Source: Telmatactis stephensoni
Lineage: Eukaryota > Cnidaria > Anthozoa > Actiniaria > Isophelliidae
Assembly: GCA_029948255.1 (NCBI GenBank)
Contig: JALIZF010000865.1
Span: 1-64,000, forward strand
DNA: 64,000 nt
Reading direction: 5' to 3'
Part shown: positions 32,101 to 43,019 of the stretch, piece after piece
How positions within the stretch are numbered: position 1 is the stretch's first letter
How the letters are laid out: each line of letters begins with the position of its first letter
Program-made: the position numbers and the translations under genes
The notes under the pieces: model-generated
Databases searched by the model: none
What the model was told of the DNA's origin: nothing
Seen by the model: only the letters and a program-made list of their open reading frames with translations

Positions 32101-35100
32101 TAAGCCAGGTACGTAAAGGAATTGGTTTTTCCGAAGTCGAAAAGGAAATTACTCAGGATTTCTTACACTTAATGAGTTTTTTAAATGTGTCAAGAACAAA
32201 ATATTAAAGTACTCCACAAGACGAAGAAGTCTCACCATATTTTGACGTCATCTATGCATAAAATGAAATTACTTTGTCCTATATAATAACCATCATATAT
32301 ACGCGCGCTCTCACTGGCCAAAAGAGGCGCGGATACTGCGAATTCTAAATCTGGGCAAAGCACGCGCGCGCACTTTTCAAATTTTTGGTCAATGTAAATG
32401 AACACTGAATATGCTTGAAAACAATGTTGTATCTTATAAAAGAAATAGAAAATTTGTCCACTGTGCTTTTTGCAGATTTTGAGCAATGGGCCGGGATTGA
32501 TCAGAACACTCGAGAACACTCAATCCCCGCGTGTTCTAAAACCGCACACAGCAAGCGCACGCGTTTTCTATTTCTTCATTACATTTTTCATTTGCAGGAT
32601 ATACCGCATCTGACTGTACAGTTGACATTCAAGAATGCCTGAGTAACCCATGTCAGAACAATGGTACTTGTAATGAAGGGATCAATGGTTACAACTGTAC
32701 CTGTCTACCAAGATTTAATGGTACAAATTGTGAGTTTGACAGTGTCAATGACTGTGATCCTCAGCCATGTTTAAATAATGGCACTGGTACGGATGGAATT
32801 GCTGATTTTAATTGCTCGTGTCCTCAAGGATACTCAGGCAAACGGTAAGACTGATATTCATTATCTCTATTTTTCCTGACTCAGATAGTGCACGCGGGTA
32901 ATCCTTGTTTGTAAATTATGCATTTTTGTTTTGTTTCTCTCCTCTTTCTTTGGATTTTACTTTAAAATTGCGTCATCGTGCTTTTTCTTGTTTATATTTG
33001 TTCAAATTATTAGCACACTTCTTTGATTACTTAACTAGCGATCTCCAGAAATTTTGAAGTAAGCTGAACAGAGCTCAACAACGAACAAACTCGATCTTCA
33101 AAAGTTCGAAAGCTATAGTTAAGCCTGTTTCTAAAATGTTAAAAAAGCACATCTAAATTGTAGGTTGAAGTACTCAGCTTTTATTTTATACTTTGTACCT
33201 TAGCTTTCCTTTCGCTTCTGCTGAGGGTGACGAACTACCCCAAATTTAATTATAAATTTATTTATTTATTCATTTATCCAACGGATAGTACTATCCCCCT
33301 TTCGTACAACTTGAGCCTGTGATTGACACTCTAGTAGTTTGTGAAGTTGCAGCTTGCAAATGTCGGGACGTCCTAACATGTACATTTCTCTTTATTTCAT
33401 AAGACATTCATAGTATTTTTCACTGTTGTTTTATAGTTGTGAGCTGGACATCTGTGATCTAAACCCATGTGCAAATGGTGGTAACTGTACAAAGATCAAC
33501 CAGTTTGATTACAACTGTACATGTCCACAAGGGTTCAAAGGTCATAACTGTTCCATCAACGTTGACGACTGTGTTAACAACACCTGTGTAAAGAATGCAA
33601 CTTGTGTTGACGGCATCAATAACTATACTTGTCGATGTCCAACTGGTTACCATGGTGATTTCTGTCATATTGATATCAATGAGTGTTCATCTTTTTCAGG
33701 TGAGATTGGTCCTTCCTTCCTTCTTTCCTTCCTTCCTTCCTTCCTTCCTTCCTTCCTTCCTTCCTTCCTTCCTTCCTTCCTTCCTTCCTTCCTTCCTTCC
33801 TTCCTTCTTTCCTTCTTTCCTTCCTTTCCTTTCTTATTTCGTTCATTCCTTCCTTCTTTCTTTTATATTTACTTTCTCTTTTTCTTTCTTTCCTTCCTGC
33901 TTGCTTTCCTTCCTTCCTTCCTTCCTTCCTTCCTTCCTTCCTTCCTTCCTTCCTTTCCTTTCTTATTTCGTTCATTCATTCCTTCATTCTTTCTTTTACT
34001 TTCTCTTTTACTTTCTTTCCTTCCTGCTTGCTTTCTTTTTTTTTTTCTTGCATTAACAATGCTACATGTTCAGATGAGATTGGTCATTACAAGTGTCATT
34101 GTTTGAGTGGTTTTAATGGCACACAGTGTGAGATATTAACATTGATGATTGTCCATCACATGGATGTAATAATGGCACATGTATTGATGATATTAACTCT
34201 TATACTTGTAAATGTAACAGTGGGTTTGAAGGCAAACACTGTGAGAATGATACAAATGAATGTCTTAACAGTAAGTATTTATCCATGGAAACCTTGTATA
34301 TTTCATATACTTCCTTCATTTGATATACTTCCTTCCTTCCTTCCTTCCTTCCTTCCTTCCTTCCTTCCTTCCTTCCTTCCTTCCTTCCTTCCTTCCTTCC
34401 TTCCTTCCTTCCTTCCTTCCTTCCTTATATAATGAAGCATCTTGTAGCATCATACAATTACACTGTTTTTGTTTCATATCTAAAGGTTCATCTTGTTTGA
34501 ATGGAGGGACATGTGTCAACACTATTGGTTCTTATTATTGTCAGTGTAATGAGTTCACTAATGGTACACGATGTGAACTAGACATCAATGAGTGTGATAT
34601 GAACAGCACTATTTGCAACCAACCACATGGTGTCTGTCAAAATAAGATATACACAGGTTACCGGTGCTTCTGTGGACTTGGTTGGACAGGTAATGTGTTG
34701 TGCAAGTGACATTTCAAATATGTGGATGATTAATACTTGACTTTTTCTGTCAATTATAGGTAAAAACTGCCATAAAAACATCGATGATTGTGCTCATAAT
34801 AGTCAACCATGTAGAAACGGTGCAACATGTAAAGATCTCATTGCTGATTACTACTGTCAGTGCACAACAGGATGGCAAGGAAAGAATTGTGACCAAGACA
34901 TCAATGAGTGTACATTAGGGTATTGTCAAAATGGAGCAACCTGTTACAATAGTGCTGGTTCTTATAACTGTACTTGTGTCCCTGGATATACAGACTACAA
35001 TTGTTCAACTGACATTGACGAGTGTGCTGATCAACCTTGTCAGAATGGTGCTACTTGTAATGATTATGTGAACTTCTACAATTGTACATGTGTACCTGGA

Positions 35101-38100
35101 TATAATGGTAAGTGTTGATAAAATGTATTGCGTGCATTGTTATTAGAGTACTAGTTAGTGATTGGTTGACAAGTAATGTGTTCTGTAAATTTCTTTACTG
35201 AAATACCTGAATGGTTAACGTGACTTTCTCTTTCAATTATAGGTCAAAACTGTAGTGAAAATATCGATGATTGTGCTCTTAATAGTCAACCATGTAGAAA
35301 TGGTGCTACATGTAAAGATCTCATCGCTGAATACTATTGTCAATGCACAACTGGTTATTACGGGAAAAACTGTCAATACAATGTTTCACAATGGTGTTCA
35401 GTAGGCAAACCCTGTATCCATGGTAACTGTAGCGGAAACTCAACAGGATTTTACTGCGCATGTTATTCAGGTTGGGAAGGTCGGACATGTGGTGATGACA
35501 TACGTGAATGTAATGTAAGTCAACCATGCAACAACAATGGTACTTGTATTGATAGTCATTCACAAGGAAGCTTTTTCCCTGGATATAAATGTGATTGCAC
35601 TGTTGACTGGACAGGAATGAACTGTAATAGTTTTGTGAATCCATGTAATGAAACTCCGTGTGTTAACAACGCAACCTGTGAAAGAATTACGTACAACAAA
35701 TACAAGTGTAACTGTACAGAAGGATATGGCAACATGAACTGCTCGGGTTTGACTAAGTTCTGTCAACCAAACCCTTGTAAAAACGAAGGATCGTGTGTTC
35801 CATTAGAAGATGACTTCAGCTGTAATTGTAAGGCTGGATTCGTAGGGAAAACGTGTGCTGAACTTGCTAACAAATGTGATTCGAATCCCTGTAAAAACAA
35901 TGGAAAGTGTGAGCGAACGTCATCAGGGTACAAGTGTTCTTGTACGAAAGCCTACAGGGGGCGTAACTGTGAAGACGCCATTGATTTCTGCAAAGAAAAC
36001 GCCGAAAAATGTCAAAATGATGGTAAATGTGTTTCTATGACAGAACATGCTAACTATACATGTAACTGCACAGAGGAATACACGGGAACCCTGTGTGAAA
36101 TCGCCAAACCAGTAGAGACGCCACGTGGTACAAAGGACAACAATTATATAGGTTTGAACGAATGTATTTGTATTTATTACATATAGATACAATTTAACGT
36201 CAGCTCTGATTGGCTAAATTAGTGTGTTTTATCAGAATATCAACCACACTTTTCTATGACTCTATAGTTTTGAGGTTCGCGCGTGAATCGCTTCAGCGTG
36301 TTCAAGAAATGTGTGAAACTGATTTCGAGCCCTCTTTTCATTTTCGGACTGTTTTAACAGCATTCCTGATGAGATACTAAGTCAACTTGAGCTTCCATCA
36401 GAAACGGCGAGTAGTGCAGAGATCAGCAACAACCAAGAAGAAATATAATGAAAGAAAAACAACACTTTGTTTTCTTGTCGGAGGATGGCCTCGATCAAAC
36501 TGCATGTCGACAAATCTGAGCCAAAATCGACAAAACAATCAACAAAATGTGGCGTCAAGATATTTGAAGGTAAACAAATAAAATTCTTTTAAAACTAGTA
36601 AAACTAGTAATTAAAGCAGAACAATTTTTTTCTTGATCGTTAAATGTGTTTTTGGTTTACCAAAAAATTACAATTTGAGACAGTGTAGTAACTGATGACT
36701 AGTGCTAATAAATTTTGATACTAGTATTTTGTCGACAAATCTCTTACAATTCAATGCCAAATGAAATTCAGTAAATTATAAATAATGTATTTTTTATCAT
36801 ACATATAACAGACTGGTGTACTAAAAGAGGCATGAATAAAAAGTTACCTGAGTTTGAAGAGGAAGAATTAGACGAGGTCCTTAGTCGATTTTATGCCGAA
36901 GCCAGAGCAAAAGACGGAAAAACCTACAGCCGCTCTTCACTTTTGTCCATCTGTAATGCCATTGAACGGTTTCTCACCAGCCCATCTTTCAACAGAAATA
37001 TCAAAATCACCATGCCAAAGGCGAAGCATTTCAATTGTCCAAAACTGAGATGCTTAACTCCAAGATTAAAGTGCAGAAAAAAGATGGCAAGGAAAATGTC
37101 CAGCATAAGCCAGTAATCGCATCCGGAGACATCAAACAGCTTTTTGCCTTCAAAATTCTTCATGCCAGTACTCCACTTGGCCATTTAAGAAATGTTTGGT
37201 TCAACACTACCTTATATTGGTGCCGAAGATCAAAGAAGGCCAAAGAAATTTAGATGTCAACAGTTTTGTTTTTGAAGTTGACGATACCGGGAAAGAGTAC
37301 GCACGGTGTGAATGTAGAAATCATCCTGCATGGAGGAATTCAGGACAGGAGACTACACAGCACCCCAGGTTCTTTTAACAGAAAGGGCGTTTATACTGGT
37401 TTGGGTTTCCTGTGTCGTAGTGAATTTTATTAAGACCATTGGGAGAAAAACAATCTTGCTAAAAATCAATAAAATTCTGAAAACTTGAATGAAGTGCCTC
37501 TTTCTTATTTAGATTAGATCTTTTGGAGTCTTTTGGGCTGGGGTTTTGACGGATTTGTAGGGTTTTATTTTCGAGTCTCTTTTTCACACTGGTTCTACGT
37601 GGTACTATATATCGCCGCGGCTTCGAAAAACATTTTTTTGTGCGTAAATCTATGTAATAAAACAAATAAATTTGGCTAAGCTGTGGTTTATACTCTGATA
37701 TGAGCACTCCTGTTATTTGAAAGCAATGAATCGAAATTGTCTAAAGTACTCGCCTCCGGCTAGTGTTTTAAACATTTTCTCGTGCATTCAAATGCCCGTC
37801 GTGCTCTATCAGTCAGAGCATAAATCACAACATAGCCTTATTTACTTATTTATCAAACGAAGTAGTTATTGGTCATTATATTAGGAGATCAGCAGACTCA
37901 AACAGGTAGGTCACGTGATTACCCTTTTTAACAGATGAAATTTCTTATTAATCTCTGGCGTTACACTGCTGGAGAGTTGCATAGAGAAGGAATTGTTTAT
38001 CGTACTGACAGAAATATTCATACGAAATCTACTCGATCTAATACATTTTCTGTTTTGTTTTGTTTTTCCTCCAGAAGCTCCATATTCACGTCCATCGTTT

Positions 38101-38166
38101 TCTCCGGAAGAAGCGAAGCAATTTCCAATGTCAAGACTCGAACATACGGTGGTACTTTTCTCGTAA
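29117..38166 (+). CDS. Gene B: tandem LamG-EGF paralogue of gene A without a transmembrane exon, probably secreted (~954 aa)
   Basis: Proposed exons: 29117-29153 (signal peptide), 30481-31083 (LamG), 31947-32108, 32598-32844, 33437-33699, 34486-34689, 34760-35107, 35243-36151 and 38075-38166. The last exon joins in phase 1 and stops at TAA 38164-38166; the total of 2865 nt is a multiple of three. About 18 EGF repeats are encoded. Compared with A, two exons after LamG are missing, the 33699-34486 splice fuses two EGF halves into one complete repeat, and 35108-35550 holds three extra EGFs. No TM exon is found between 36152 and 38075. One conserved EGF cysteine is changed to Gly (32786-32788). 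A secreted protein is the simplest reading; a decaying copy is the alternative, because 34070-34265 carries a +2 frameshift if included. Confidence 0.68.
29630..29905 (+). mobile_element. tRNA-derived SINE, second family (SINE2)
   Basis: The head has A box 'tggccgagtggtgagagcgc' and B box 'ggctcgagtcccg', like a tRNA-Ser/Leu. The body has 'ttctctaccatgccacgagg' and 'gagttctccagtttttcctc'. It is inserted in gene B intron 1; the empty site is in gene A near 12665 (homologous 'aaggcactcttg'). Confidence 0.75.
31451..31923. repeat. MITE remnant plus ~50-bp direct duplication in gene B
   Basis: 31451-31615 matches the gene A element at 14640-14875. A segment ending 'attatataagctctattta' occurs twice (about 31597-31650 and 31873-31923) around about 225 bp of unrelated sequence. 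This region replaces the place where A has exons 3 and 4. Confidence 0.5.
33708..34040. repeat. (TTCC)n microsatellite inside a former gene B exon
   Basis: A long tract of 'cctt' units with short interruptions, inserted where A has about 15 bp of EGF coding sequence. The short flanks 'ttcaggtgagattggt' (33695 on) and 'ttcagatgagattggt' (34068 on) are a duplicated piece of exon. Translated frames (SFLPSFLP) are repeat artefacts. Confidence 0.85.
34070..34270 (+). pseudogene. Frameshifted EGF-coding segment of gene B
   Basis: Matches A 23666-23865 (two EGF repeats). A 2-bp gain near 34132-34137 ('gagatattaac' against 'gagatcaac' in A) shifts the frame after 'GFNGTQC', and no EGF cysteine pattern survives downstream. 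Skipping this segment restores frame, so it may no longer be an exon. Confidence 0.65.
34328..34427. repeat. (TTCC)n microsatellite in gene B intron
   Basis: About 25 near-perfect units. The gene A intron has only a short version at 23936-23988. Confidence 0.9.
36486..37380 (+). pseudogene. Decayed DUF3504/ZMYM-QRICH1-like gene (Crypton-derived), in gene B intron
   Basis: An ATG-started exon (36486-36570, donor GTAAAC) joins in phase to 36812 on (acceptor 'ataacag'). It reads '[14 protein letters not shown]' and '[20 protein letters not shown]', the helical N-terminal part of the tyrosine-recombinase-like domain found in ZMYM, QRICH1 and KCTD1-like proteins. Around 37025 the frame shifts; a second frame continues with '[16 protein letters not shown]' and '[15 protein letters not shown]'; a third then gives '[20 protein letters not shown]'. 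Two frame changes mean it is not functional as one protein. It is part of a roughly 1.7-kb block absent from gene A. Confidence 0.65.
37664..37855. repeat. Foldback element related to 21147-21329
   Basis: 'ggctaagctgtggtttatactctgat' faces 'cagagcataaatcacaacatagcc'. It lies at the right end of the block inserted in gene B. Confidence 0.6.
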
Positions 38167-38756
38167 CGTTGCGCGTAGCAGCAGATGTACCGTGTGTCCA
38201 CCTCTTAACTGGCATGCATATGCACTATCTATAGGAATGGTTATGCCATCGGCGTATGATAAGCTACTTTTGATAGAAGATTTTACTTTCCGTCGAGAGC
38301 TGCCTTAAGCTCCACGTACACAGGAAACGGCAAACGGCAGAAAGGATCACGTAACCTTTTTTTGCGTCTGCCTTTGCCATTTTAACGCGAAAGTGAGTCA
38401 TTTTGCGCTTGACGCAAATGCGAAAAGCTACGCTCGCTTTTAAGTGCCAAACGCAAAACGCCAGACACGAATAAATAGGGCAAGTCGCATGATCTTCTTT
38501 CCCATCTGCCGTTTCCCGTAATACCTGGTAGTAATACGTGAAGCTTAAGCTCATTAATAGCTATCGGGTCACGTCCACACTAATTCCGATATATTTGAAA
38601 GCGCATGCGCATGTTTTATATTCCGTTCTCGCTCCATAAACAAACTAAAAACCGTAGATCTAGAAGAAAAGATGCGTTTTAAATTTATTCCCGGTTAGTG
38701 TGGACATAGTCCCAATGCAATTTCTTGGAATTCTAAGTTCTTTGTTGTTTTGTCAG

Positions 38757-39287
38757 GAAGCCTTGTCAATGGAGATTACAAACCCTAGATTAGAAGAAGA
38801 AGACAACCCTTATGAACCAGTCGAAGAAATTATGCTTACAAATCAAGCACCTTATAGCTATGCCTATCCTGATGCTGCTCCAACTGGAATACAAAAGGCT
38901 GTTGGGCTTAGGGGGCACGATGTTTGGCTCTCGTTTGATGCTGGCACACCCCTAGATCCACCCAACAACGACAATCAACACTTACAACATTTTGAACCTT
39001 CGTTTGAAGGAAGAACAACACTCCATCCAGCTAGCAGCGTCCAGCTACCAAAAAGTCCGTTGACCACGAACCATTCTACAAGTGGTGTTTACCAAGAACT
39101 TGACTGTCTGACTAGTTTGGATGTTAGAAACGATAACCATATTTATGAAGGGCTTAACCCCAGTAGTAGACAAAACACCAGAAATGAACCTAACGCAGCT
39201 AATATGCACTATCAGGCTTTAGGGTCATCTACAAAGCATATCTATCAAGGTTTGCAGTTTGAGGAAAAACCTGAAGTGTTTGTTTAG
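38757..39287 (+). pseudogene. Gene B copy of the ITAM-like tail exon, connection uncertain
   Basis: Intact 176-codon frame with the same acceptor (ttgtcag), the same four YxxL motifs and the same stop as A 27655-28182. Its upstream partner exon (38075-38129) has a changed donor (GTCAAG where A has GTAAAG), and the TM and juxtamembrane exons are missing. It is therefore not joined to the ectodomain in any frame I can find. It is either a stranded exon after a recent deletion or used by an exon I cannot see. The frame has stayed open despite several substitutions. Confidence 0.55.
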
Positions 39288-39420
39288 CAGAAGCCATAAA
39301 ATTCGGTTAAAACGCAAATTGCAGATGTAAGGAGTTACAATTGGTCCGTTAGTAAAAGCTACAATATAATTTCCACTGAACTTTAATTTAAAATTTCAGC
39401 CAATTTGAACTAACATAACA

Positions 39421-40573
39421 CAGGGCCGTAGCGAGGTCTAAATTATTGGGGGGCCTCTCAGGATTTCAAGTCACATTATAGTGAACGAAAGACAAAAGTA
39501 AATTTGCACCACGTGATGCTTTATGTATGGGCGTATCCGTAGGGTCCTAGCGTGCACGTGACTCCCCTTGTTCGTGAGCCTGGGGGATGTGGAGGATTTT
39601 TGTTGCGACTCAGTGAAATTCATCTGATCCCCTGTAATTCACTACAGCATTTTTTTGAGGGTTGTACTTTTGACGATCCCCCCTCCACCAGAATTGTGGT
39701 TGTTAATGATAATAATGTTAATACGCAGCCTTCGTTTCGATGGTAGTCAAACTTGCATGTTTTTTGAGGTTCAAATCGTACTCATAACCTGATCTTTTTG
39801 TAGGTGATGTGAGAGAAATACAATATTTAGCTATAGCGAGCGCGAAGCGCGAGCCGCTCGGCACGAATTTAGGTAGAAAAGGAGTTCTCAAACACCGTAC
39901 GTTTCTAAGTTGTTTTTTGATGTTTTTCTTGGGCCAGTGCTATATATAGCTACATTGAGCACAAAGTGCGAACCACTTGGCAAAAAAATGGCCATTTTTT
40001 ACAAAATTGAATTTTTTCAATTTCTTTGGGGGGGAATGAGACATGATGTAGTTAGTCGTCAAGAGCTCGGTTGTATCTTAATAGCAATGTAGGTACCATC
40101 TTTAAATTTCCCGAAAAAATGTACCACTTTTCAACCATGTTGTTGACATGGAATATTACTTGCGAGCTCGAAGCGCATCCTTTTTGGACAACCTAACAAA
40201 ATTACATTTCGCTGTTGTAAATAGTGAAAATATTAATATTAAAGTAATTTCATAGGTTTCTACTACTTTATTTTTGGAGTCTGTTTAAAGATGGCGGCGA
40301 AAGCCCAGAAACCAGCGCTGACCTTCGATCATTCCTTTGGAATGTGAGTTTATATCACAGCCCAGCATATCTATAAAGGAATACCATTTTACAGTTCCAT
40401 CAGTCTCGAATAATATTCGTCGACATGGTCAGCTTAGAACTGTATTAACAATGCACTTTTTACACTAAATTCTATAGCAATGTGTTATATATACGACATT
40501 TGAATATTGTATTCATCTAAAATTTAAAACTTTAAATTTAAAAATTCAAAAATTTAAAAACCGTTGAAAAATT

Positions 40574-40608
<35 letters not shown>

Positions 40609-40638
40609 CCCATTGCCCCTCCCCTTGCTACGGCCCTG
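39421..40638. mobile_element. hAT-like non-autonomous element
   Basis: Ends CAGGGCCGTAGCGAGG and CCTTGCTACGGCCCTG; the CAGGG(G/C)CGTAGC type of terminus is common in hAT elements. TAACA flanks both ends, though a full 8-bp duplication is not clear. Two diverged copies of 'tatagc...gagcgcgaagcgcgag' lie inside, and a G-run of about 29 bases lies near the right end (40576-40604). No transposase frame is seen. It follows the gene B tail exon. Confidence 0.7.
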
Positions 40639-41610
40639 TAACATGAGGATTTAGAATAAGCTTAAGCACACGAAGAATGTTCATGTGCTGTAATTAGGAC
40701 ATTATCATCAATATACTAGGCCAAATAACAAACTTTGTAATTGAAACTTGGAAATTCTTGGAACTAATTCTTCCATATTACTAGTAAAATGGCGTTTGAT
40801 CAGTACGATAGAAGTTGTCTTCAAATAAATATAAAAAATAACAATTGACACAAAACTCGAGTTTTGAAATGGTTTTCTTGTAAGTTCTGATTGGTCGAGA
40901 GCTGTCGCGCGATACCTTCTCAGCCAATCAGCAACAGGGCTGCAAATGTATTTGCGGCCCGTCAAATTCAATTTTCGCCCGGTGAACGGCGCGTTTTCAA
41001 GAGGGCAGTTTGTTATTTGATGATAATAACGCAATAAAGGTATTGAGGATCGAATGTTGATCGCTGGCCGGCGGCCCGCCAAGGTTTTTTTTGTTGCCAA
41101 GTCATCAGGGAGATCGATAACAGAATTAAGGGTCGTTTTCAAGTCGTGGCCCCGATGCTTTTGACAGCGGTCTTCGCATCGCGAAAATAGTCATCACTGT
41201 GTTTTCCTGTTTGGAGACAGTTGTCTTATTTCCCAATTAAGTTCTTAATGTTTATGGACTTGGGCCTCGGAAGAGCTGTGTATAGATGTTGATGTTGGTG
41301 TTGTGTGTAAATTTTATTGTCACACCTTTGGATTGTACAATATACAAGTGTAAAACACGCATTGATTGTTGGCGTTTTTGGAATAGTAGCTCCGAATGTT
41401 TTTTTTCATCGAGTATAGAACTGTTCACGAGGCTTGAAGTCTTGATAACCGTGCTCGTTTATTTTACCATGCATAATGACAAACTTTTACAAGGCTATTT
41501 TTAAATATCACATCCCTAGAACATAAACATTTTTCTCAAAATATGAGATAGAATATTACCTAAAAGAAAATAACAGTTAAATTGAATTTTCGTCTTTGGA
41601 AAACATTAAG

Positions 41611-41756
41611 CAATTATTGGATGAGGTCGAGTAGGATATGGGGAATTATTAAGGCCGAGGTTTGTGTTATCTGCCGAAGCCGAAGGCTGAGGCAGATAAC
41701 ACAAACCGAGGCCTTAATAATTCCCCATATCCTACGAGAAACGAATTCAATAATTG
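41611..41756. repeat. Foldback element with ~65-bp arms
   Basis: 'aggatatggggaattattaa' plus 'ggccgaggtttgtgttatct' faces its exact complement, with a 'gccgaaggctgaggc' centre. The outer parts (caattattgg...) are imperfect. Confidence 0.8.
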
Positions 41757-42386
41757 TTTTATTATTTTTGAAAATAATTCTTTCTCAGTTGTGCTTTGTT
41801 GACAAGAATACATGTTGTTGTTGTTTTCCCGCTTTTGGCATGAATCGCATAAATTAGCGTGACGTCATACCGCAAGCTAATTTTCCATATTCGAGAAAAT
41901 TACGTCATAACTTCGAATAATGGTTTTCAACATTTTCATAACTCCAAATTTGGGCAGCTAGCCGGCGACTATGGTAATTTATCCGGTGGCTCTTAGCCAA
42001 TCAAAACTCTTGAATTATTTTCAAAATATAATAATAACATTTATACATGTCGTGGGAGTGCCCCAGGATGTTTTTAATAATGATGCTAATTCAAGCAATA
42101 GCCATCTAATTCCAGTAAACACAAACCTTTGAAACAGATAATGCTATATACTAAAAGTATTTTCCATTACGTAAAACTAGCAAGCCAGAACGGCTAGTTC
42201 TCAAATGGTACAGCTTGTTTCTTGGACTTGGCTCTGGCCAGTTGGTTCCACTAAATACACACAAGTTGTTTTTTTCTTGTATTGGTTAACTAAGATGACC
42301 TTGTGAGAGAATGCCGCAAGTAATATATCACGTAAGTAAATTATCGAAAGAAAAATGGAATGATATATAATCTATAAGAATTAGAG

Positions 42387-42543
42387 GTTAACGCACTCAG
42401 CGAGTGAATTATTGGGATTTACCTTCACGAGTTTGCTAACAATGAACCAGAAATCTAACGCCTCGTGCAGTATTTGTTCATTGTTATTAGTGAACAAGTG
42501 AAGGTAAATCCCGATGATTCACGAGCAAAGAGTGTGTTAACCT
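42387..42543. repeat. Foldback element
   Basis: 'aggttaacgcactcagcgag' and 'gggatttaccttcac' on the left are matched by the complement on the right, ending 'agtgtgttaacct'. Confidence 0.65.
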
Positions 42544-42790
42544 TTTTATTATTCAATTTGAATACACTGCAGAAGCAGGCTAAGATCACTAGAAATAACT
42601 CAAGTCACTCAAAATAGTAAGACTTAATTCAAAATTAGTTTAAAGCATTTGGTAATTTTAACAATACAAATAAAATAAACTTAATTTTCAAAAGAAAACC
42701 ATAGTAGAAAAGTACCGTGATACAAGAACTTTAGATTAAACGGATAATAAACATGCAGTTCTCAGAATCCATGTTTACAACTTGATCGGT

Positions 42791-42986
42791 AAAATAGGCC
42801 ATTTGCATGATGGCGTCATTTCCTATAACTACCAGAATGCTTTGCCCACTTTCTTTTGTAAAATAATTAGTGCCAATTGTTTTGCTATTCTCAAAAGGGA
42901 ATAAAAATCTGGATAAGAAAGAAAATTCGTAGAGCATTCTGGTAGTTGTAGTAAAATGACGCCATGATATCGTGCAAATGGCCTAT
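42791..42986. mobile_element. MITE with ~52-bp inverted repeats
   Basis: 'aataggccatttgcatgatg' through 'actaccagaatgct' faces 'agcattctggtagttgtagt' through 'gcaaatggcctatt'. Confidence 0.7.
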
Positions 42987-43019
42987 TGAAATCGTCCATA
43001 TAATCCAGTTATACTTTTT

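Larger units (their letters stand above)
40639..43019. other. Gene-free stretch with three hairpin elements
   Basis: No gene is recognised. Foldbacks lie at 41611-41756, 42387-42543 and 42791-42986. Near 40890-40930 'attggtcgag' and 'ccaatcagc' face each other. Longer open frames, such as the minus-strand one at 40708-41142, have no recognisable motif and cross A/T-rich or repetitive sequence. Confidence 0.5.

Noticed and set aside
33595..34432. Long frames of SFLPSFLP or KEGRKEGR
   Set aside because: They are translations of the (TTCC)n microsatellites on the two strands, not proteins.
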